This document shows, in pieces, positions 58,590 to 64,000 of a stretch of DNA of 64,000 bases (position 1 is its first letter; each line of letters begins with the position of its first letter). The notes under the pieces are model-generated. The model had not been told where the DNA came from and did no database searches. It saw only the letters and a program-made list of their open reading frames with translations. The DNA is from Arcuatula senhousia. Its lineage: Eukaryota > Mollusca > Bivalvia > Mytilida > Mytilidae. A program made the position numbers and the translations under genes. The DNA lies in the NCBI GenBank assembly GCA_963971305.1, contig OZ020316.1, positions 17,564,745 to 17,628,744 on the forward strand, read 5' to 3'.

Positions 58590-59240
58590 GTGTCGGGTAA
58601 CAATACTTTTTAGGCAAGCGTCAGCGAAGCCTTATGGAGTCTATAGAGTAGTGATGATTTTCGCGTTTTTTTTTCTGTCTAGACGGAGTGATTTTCCTGC
58701 ATCCAGTCTGGAATAAAATGCTTTATTTTCTATATTACTTTTCAATATTTGTTAACATGATATACACTTCTTTAAATCTCAATTTTTATTGGCGTTTTAT
58801 ATGACCGGCACAAGTTTTATTTATATCTTTGCATCTTATATGACGAACTTTTTAGTTGAAGGCGATAGAATATACATTGTGTATTCCTCTATTACTTGAT
58901 TGGTTCGTATAAATATTTATCTCATTTGATTGGTTAATGCATGGAATCAGATTCTAGCTTCACCATTCATAAAATCAGTACAAATACACATACATGACAT
59001 AATTGGGACGAGTGCATTTTAATCGAAGGGGTGTTTCAATCGATACCGTTGTCTTGTGTGTGCAATTGTGTTCATTAACTTTAAATTTGAGGGCATCTGC
59101 ACGACGATCCTTTCTTCGCTCACCAAAATTAATGATTCGCAAACATTTTGAACAATATACTTTAACAGAGAACCTATTATAGTTCTTATATATTTCGCTT
59201 GCCTTTAAACGCTTTAGCGCTTTGATTTCCTATTGTTACT
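58590..59240 (+). repeat. Dispersed repeat, inverted partner of 20340-21000
   Basis: Matches the minus strand of 20340-21000 along its length (see that entry). No reading frame is shared. Confidence 0.7.
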
Positions 59241-59783
59241 TTTCCGTAACAGTATCCAGTGCCATAAAATTATTACTTCCTGTTTTGGTCACGAGAAAAA
59301 ATCCAGACAGAGCCACTTTTGGCAGAAAAACACCGATTTTCGATTATTTAGACAATGTCATTTTAATTTAACAAGCAAAAAAGGTAGGCAATCTAAAAAT
59401 TGTTCTTTTAAATTCTGAAGTTCTGATCATTTTGTTTTTTAAATTATAAAATTCTATAAACTGAAAAATTCATGTTTATTGCCTTGCATACATAATTACT
59501 CTTACAAACATCCATTCAGCTTAACAGGTCGCTGAAAGATTCGAATATAGAAAATATTAACCTTATTTTGTATTTTGAAAATTTTCAGATATTTTTGGCT
59601 ATTTACTTTTTATCAGGTTGGGTGTAATAAATAAAGCTCATTTGCGCTAGCTATATACATGTATATAGCTCGGGTTATACTTGTTAACGCCCGAGGGCGC
59701 CTGAGCACATATTTTGAATGTCTGATTAGTATTTACCTGGTATTTACCTTAGATTTTGGCGATGGAAATGAATATAGTTAATC

Positions 59784-61850
59784 AGGTTGGGTGTAATAGC
59801 TCACTTGTGCTATATAGCTCATTTGATGGTATTTAGTATCAAATGAACTATTATTTTCATGCAGTAAAAAACAAAATTTTTATTAATTTAAATTTTTTGT
59901 TGCATTGTCACATACACATGTATGTTCATGTTATGAGCAACATTTTTTGTAAAAGAAGATGGGCTGAAATATTTATGGTTTTCCTGATTGACACTACGAA
60001 AATTTGCAAATTTCTATGACCATGTCCAAGAAAAACCATTTGAAATAACTACCATGTTTCTTTACAAAAAATGATCAGCAATATATCATAGGTGTTAACC
60101 CTCCCGAATCCTGCGGGAGCCTCCTGAAAATTTAAGCTATCTCCCATGAAAAGAATTACTCCCGTGCGGGAGATGCTAATCAAAAAACTTATTAATTTGT
60201 TAGTTTTCAACAGGTGATTTACTCAATCAGCTGATTGAAAATCGATAATCTGTCCCTTGATTTACCTGTCCTGTTATCAAAACACATGTCAAGGTGTTAA
60301 TTAGTGAAAGGAGAACCATAAATTAGTCAAAATATAAACCAATTATAGCTGCTGGCTTGAAATATTTATTGCCCCCAGGCTTAGAAGACCCTTTCTGAAC
60401 ATAAAAAATACGATCTCATTGTAAACAAAAAATCAATAGAACAAAGGGAGAGCATTAAAAACTAAAATTATCTCCCCTTCCTATGTATAGATATTTATTT
60501 CTAGTTAGAAAATGTAAAAAAAAATCATAAAAAGAAATGATTTAGGATATAAATTTGTTCATGAATACATCCTAAATTACATTTGAATGTTTTAAGCTTT
60601 CTTTTAATTAAAATTGAACAAAAAGTCTATTAAAAATACCTCATTATAGAAAAAGAAGAGCTTTGGGAATCCAAATCTTTTAAGGATCATGGATTTGCAA
60701 AGGTGATGAACTTGATAATCCCAGCTAAATACTTGAAAATTTAAAGATGAAGTACCCTAGCTCTTCTAAACTTAGTCTCGATCACCCAGACGCTTATCAA
60801 TAGATAATAAGAGTCTGGAACAGTCCCATTACCTATTTTGTTATGTGTACGTTCGGAGTACTTTCAGGCTTTATCATAGTGTTTGACGAAAATCACTCAA
60901 CCGTATGTTCAGAATTCCGTGCCTATGGTTCAGTGAATTTATGCAAATGCAACAGCGAGATAACTTCTCGAATTGATGTGAGTTGTTCTCTTATAACAAA
61001 GCATTTCTTATTTTATAATAAGACATCATATTTTACATTTTTGAACACAAGTTGGTTTTGTTAACAATAAAAAAAAATCGTTTTATCGTTAAATTGTACT
61101 CACGGGCGTCTACCTGGTTTTGGAAATTGTTTATGTTTATTGGAGTTAAAAATTGGGACATTCTTGATTACAGAACCATACACGTTTGACCAATCCTATT
61201 CTCGATTTTGCAGAACCAGTTGTCAAAAACCACGGAAGACCAATGAAACGTTGAGTTTTTAAAGTTGGTTCATTTTAGATTGAAATGAATCTTGTATGCT
61301 TAACACGTCATATACACACATGGTAAAGGTTAAAAGGTATAACGATCGCCACCTAGTGGTTACGAGAAATCAATAGGTGTTTTCCCAGACTCACTACCTT
61401 GGTAGTATGAGTTTGGGTTCGAGACTATTCTAAACTATGAAAACAATACCCAACTGAAGCCAAATAATAACTCATCTTTAAAATTTAATAGAAAAATTCA
61501 AAACTCTTGAATATGAATGATAACACAAATAGACAATGAGCTTATTCATAACGGAAGACTTATTAATAACAGAGATTGACATGTTCTTTAATATATAATT
61601 TTTGCTCACAATTTTGAAAGCGAAAACGTCGCTACGCAAAATCTCCCTGAAACTCAAAGTAGTTTCAGGGAGATCTCCCTGATTGGAGTCCTAAAAGGTT
61701 AACACCTATGAATATATACATTTATGCGACAATCAAACAAAAAATTGAAAGTCTAAATTTTTTGTTTTACTTCATGAGAAAAATCGTCCATTTGATACTA
61801 AATACCATCAATTGAGCTATAAAGTGCAAATGAGCTATTACACCCAACCT
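59784..61850. mobile_element. 2.1-kb TIR element, AGGTTGGGTGTAATAGCTCA ends
   Basis: The left TIR, starting AGGTTGGGTGTAATAGCTCA and passing through GATGGTATTTAGTATCAAAT, is inverted at the right end (about 61750-61850), giving about 100 bp of imperfect TIR. A further left-end-like copy sits at 59616-59660. No clear target duplication was seen. Another inverted pair (AGGTGTTAACC at 60090 and GGTTAACACCT at 61697) marks an element nested inside. Confidence 0.8.
60090..61707. mobile_element. Nested element with AGGTGTTAACC ends and CTCCCG words
   Basis: AGGTGTTAACCCTCCCG at the left and CTCCCTGA...GGTTAACACCT at the right are inverted over 11 bp and then share gapped CTCCC/GGGAG similarity. 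The interior near the left end resembles 32238-32670. A partial inner inverted pair with 'agtctcga' lies at about 60772 and 61419. Confidence 0.6.
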
Positions 61851-61859
61851 GTTTATGCT

Positions 61860-62820
61860 GTCAAAACATGAAATGGGTCAGAAAACTCTGGTTCTTGACT
61901 CCCTGACAATTGCTCTATAGCAGAATAGGTAAATATTGTATCATAACATTGTTTAGCACTGTTATGATTACATTGCAGCCAGGAAACTTTGACAAAGCTT
62001 TCGTTTGTACTTGTCTTTTTGATGTTTTCTGTTCCTATTATAAGAAAGGGTTCTATCTGTGACTATTTCAAGACTGGATTTGAATTATATGCATTTTAAA
62101 TAGACCATGGGCCTATTGCAGAACCGTGAGCAGCGCATACTGGCCTCGTTAAAGGCTGCTGGCAGTTGTCCATTGTGGTTTTTCTAAATTGCCGCTTGAT
62201 TGTCGGCTTTGTCGCGTACACTTATTCCACATCTCATTATTTTCCATTCATTCTATTTTTGGAAAAAAGAAATTTCTTTGGCAAACACTTTTAAATATAG
62301 TCATGATAGTTGCTTTTATGTAACATCCAAATCATGCAAATAAATCATGCAAATAGCAGCAATTCCAAATGGGATGTATAATCAGGTAATGTACTTTTAA
62401 AACCACAGTGCTTGTAATGGGATAAACCAACCAAGGAATTATATATAGAAGGAATTTAATCTCGTGAAATCTCACCTTTTCTCGCAAGGCGAAACTTGGG
62501 GAAAATTGAAGAGGAATACATTGATATATAGCATTTATTTTCATCAAAGTTAACAAATGGATATAAATGATTCAAAAATTAACTTTAAAATTAATATTTA
62601 ATATGTAAAATTTTACATTTAGTGTTTAACAAAAATAAAATTAAAATGTATTTTTATCAAAAATAACACCAATACATGTGGGTAATCTCATAAAAATCTG
62701 GCCTTGCCAATGCTTGCAACACGTTGTTTACATAGTGTGTAAACTGTCATGAGATTCTTTTCCTTCAATGTAATTCCTTGCCCAAACCATATTTTATGCA
62801 AAGTTTCCTTATATATGTTC
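61860..62820. other. No gene seen
   Basis: AT-rich sequence without recognisable repeats or exons. Confidence 0.4.
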
Positions 62821-63061
62821 AAAATAATTTGTTCAAATAATCACTGGCCCAATTCAAAATTTACTGGCCATTGGCCAGTTGGGGGGGGGTCCCTATTTCA
62901 AGCACTGAAACCATAATAACCAGACACTGGACAGGAGAGACTAGATACCATCCGGATAGAAATAGAATGCATATTTTTATCAAATACAAATGAAATATCA
63001 TACCTACATTGTATAATCCATGGTTGTTCAAACAAGCACCACCCTTTGGACAAAAGATTTG

Positions 63062-63300
63062 AAATACATGTATATACATTCAGAAAATCTCATTTACGTC
63101 ATGACATGTAAAGGATGCGGGGAACATTATATAGGACAGACAGGTAGCACCCTGAGACAAAGAATGACAGTGCATAGGCAACAAATTAGAGTGCCGTACA
63201 CCAGGATGATTTCTCTAAGCGAGCACATCTCGAATTGTGCTGGATCTACAGTACCGAATTATTCTATCTTCCCGATGTTCCAATGTTCACCTACAATGTA
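63062..63300 (+). pseudogene. GIY-YIG endonuclease fragment from a retroelement
   Basis: The frame shows NLIYVMTCKGCGEHYIGQTG then STLRQRMTVHRQQIR and SLSEHI, the GIY-YIG signature with a CxxC pair and catalytic-type Arg and His, typical of Penelope-like endonucleases. It ends early at 63301 and no reverse transcriptase lies within reach, so it is a fragment. It is clearly different in sequence from the GIY-YIG piece at 44473. Confidence 0.75.
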
Positions 63301-63859
63301 ACACAACAGGAGATCAACAAATAAATAAGGAAAAACTATTTATTTCCAGGTACAAACACCTGTTTTAAATAGAACACAATCTATTAATTTATAGTACAAA
63401 ATGTACATTCTTGGATTGTTCTATGACGTTACATAACTTACACATTCTACAATTACTTTTATGACGTTACATATACGTTACTAAGACAAGATCATAACAT
63501 TTTGTTGTCACTTACCAGTTCAGCTATGATTATCTCGGAGAGATGAAACCGGTCGGTAAAGAACTGTGATAGAATATTTATTTATGTGAATTTTACACCA
63601 GAACTATAATAAACCGTTTATTTAGTGGATTTTTCAACTTTTATTTTGATATATGATGTGACTTGTGGAGATTTTACTTCAACATTTTGCGTACATTCAA
63701 ATATATAGGTATAAAACAAACTGAAATTTGGTTTAAGCTCTATGCTGTTCATATTCTACACAACTTTAAGTTATACGTGTACATGTAAAATAATGTTTGA
63801 ATATAAAGATTTTTTAAGTTAAATAAAAGAGCTTATTTTGCTACAAACAGTATATACAG

Positions 63860-64000
63860 TATTATACCCCCACTCGTAAGAGAGGGGGCTATATTGCAAT
63901 CACCTTGTCCGTCCGTCCGTCTGTCCGTCCGTCTGTACATTTCATACATTATGGGACTTTTTTTACATTGTGGGACTTCATAAAAAGTCCCACAAAAAAA
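63860..64000. repeat. Dispersed repeat with (GTCC)n tract
   Basis: 'tacccccactcgtaagagagggggc' is followed by GTCCGTCCGTCCGTCTGTCC. It continues beyond the window edge and contains a short GTGGGACTT inverted pair. Confidence 0.75.

Overview
The window looks like invertebrate nuclear DNA, most likely from a marine bivalve and plausibly a mussel. It is AT-rich and gene-poor, with spliced genes, an intronless Cys-loop receptor gene of the kind bivalves have expanded, permuted-type Penelope-like element debris, and many terminal-inverted-repeat (TIR) elements with GTCCGTCC tracts of the bivalve type. The species assignment is inference; no database was searched.

Layout. 1-3385 is a homogeneous 171-bp satellite that runs off the left edge. 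3.9-9.7 kb holds nested non-autonomous elements and a Penelope tail. 9.9-11.7 kb holds decayed reverse-transcriptase remains. 12.1-15.7 kb is a TIR element with a PIF/Harbinger-like MITE inside it. 18.5-19.7 kb carries an intact, intronless nicotinic-like receptor gene on the minus strand. 21.6-31.0 kb is a second copy of the 12.1-kb element family. It has been invaded by a complete 6.0-kb DNA transposon (22751-28766) and by a miniature LTR retrotransposon with identical LTRs (28864-30485). 31.1-32.2 kb is a Penelope-like pseudogene. 33.4-37.8 kb is a 4.4-kb TIR element containing a long palindrome and a TTAA-flanked MITE.

38.0-50.4 kb is a tandem segmental duplication. Each copy carries Penelope debris, a tRNA-like sequence and a small spliced minus-strand gene. 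I reconstruct that gene as three phase-1 coding exons encoding a signal peptide plus one ten-cysteine Frizzled-type domain (about 159 and 158 residues). The open-frame pieces are short, so the gene is easily missed. 50-64 kb is mostly repeats: two TWA-flanked MITEs, a second TTAA-flanked MITE, a 1.7-kb element enclosing a LINE tail, a 2-kb element, and a GIY-YIG fragment near the right end.

The most unusual system is the 6.0-kb transposon. It has matching TIRs, an intact reading frame of more than 1,150 codons with a candidate DDE core, a C-terminal OTU/vertnin-like Cys-His domain and a last SH3/Tudor-like module. Twelve copies of a 15-bp quasi-palindrome lie between the TIRs and the gene. 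The receptor and the two Frizzled-domain genes are the only convincing host genes. Apart from the 6-kb element and the miniature LTR element, the mobile DNA looks non-autonomous or dead.
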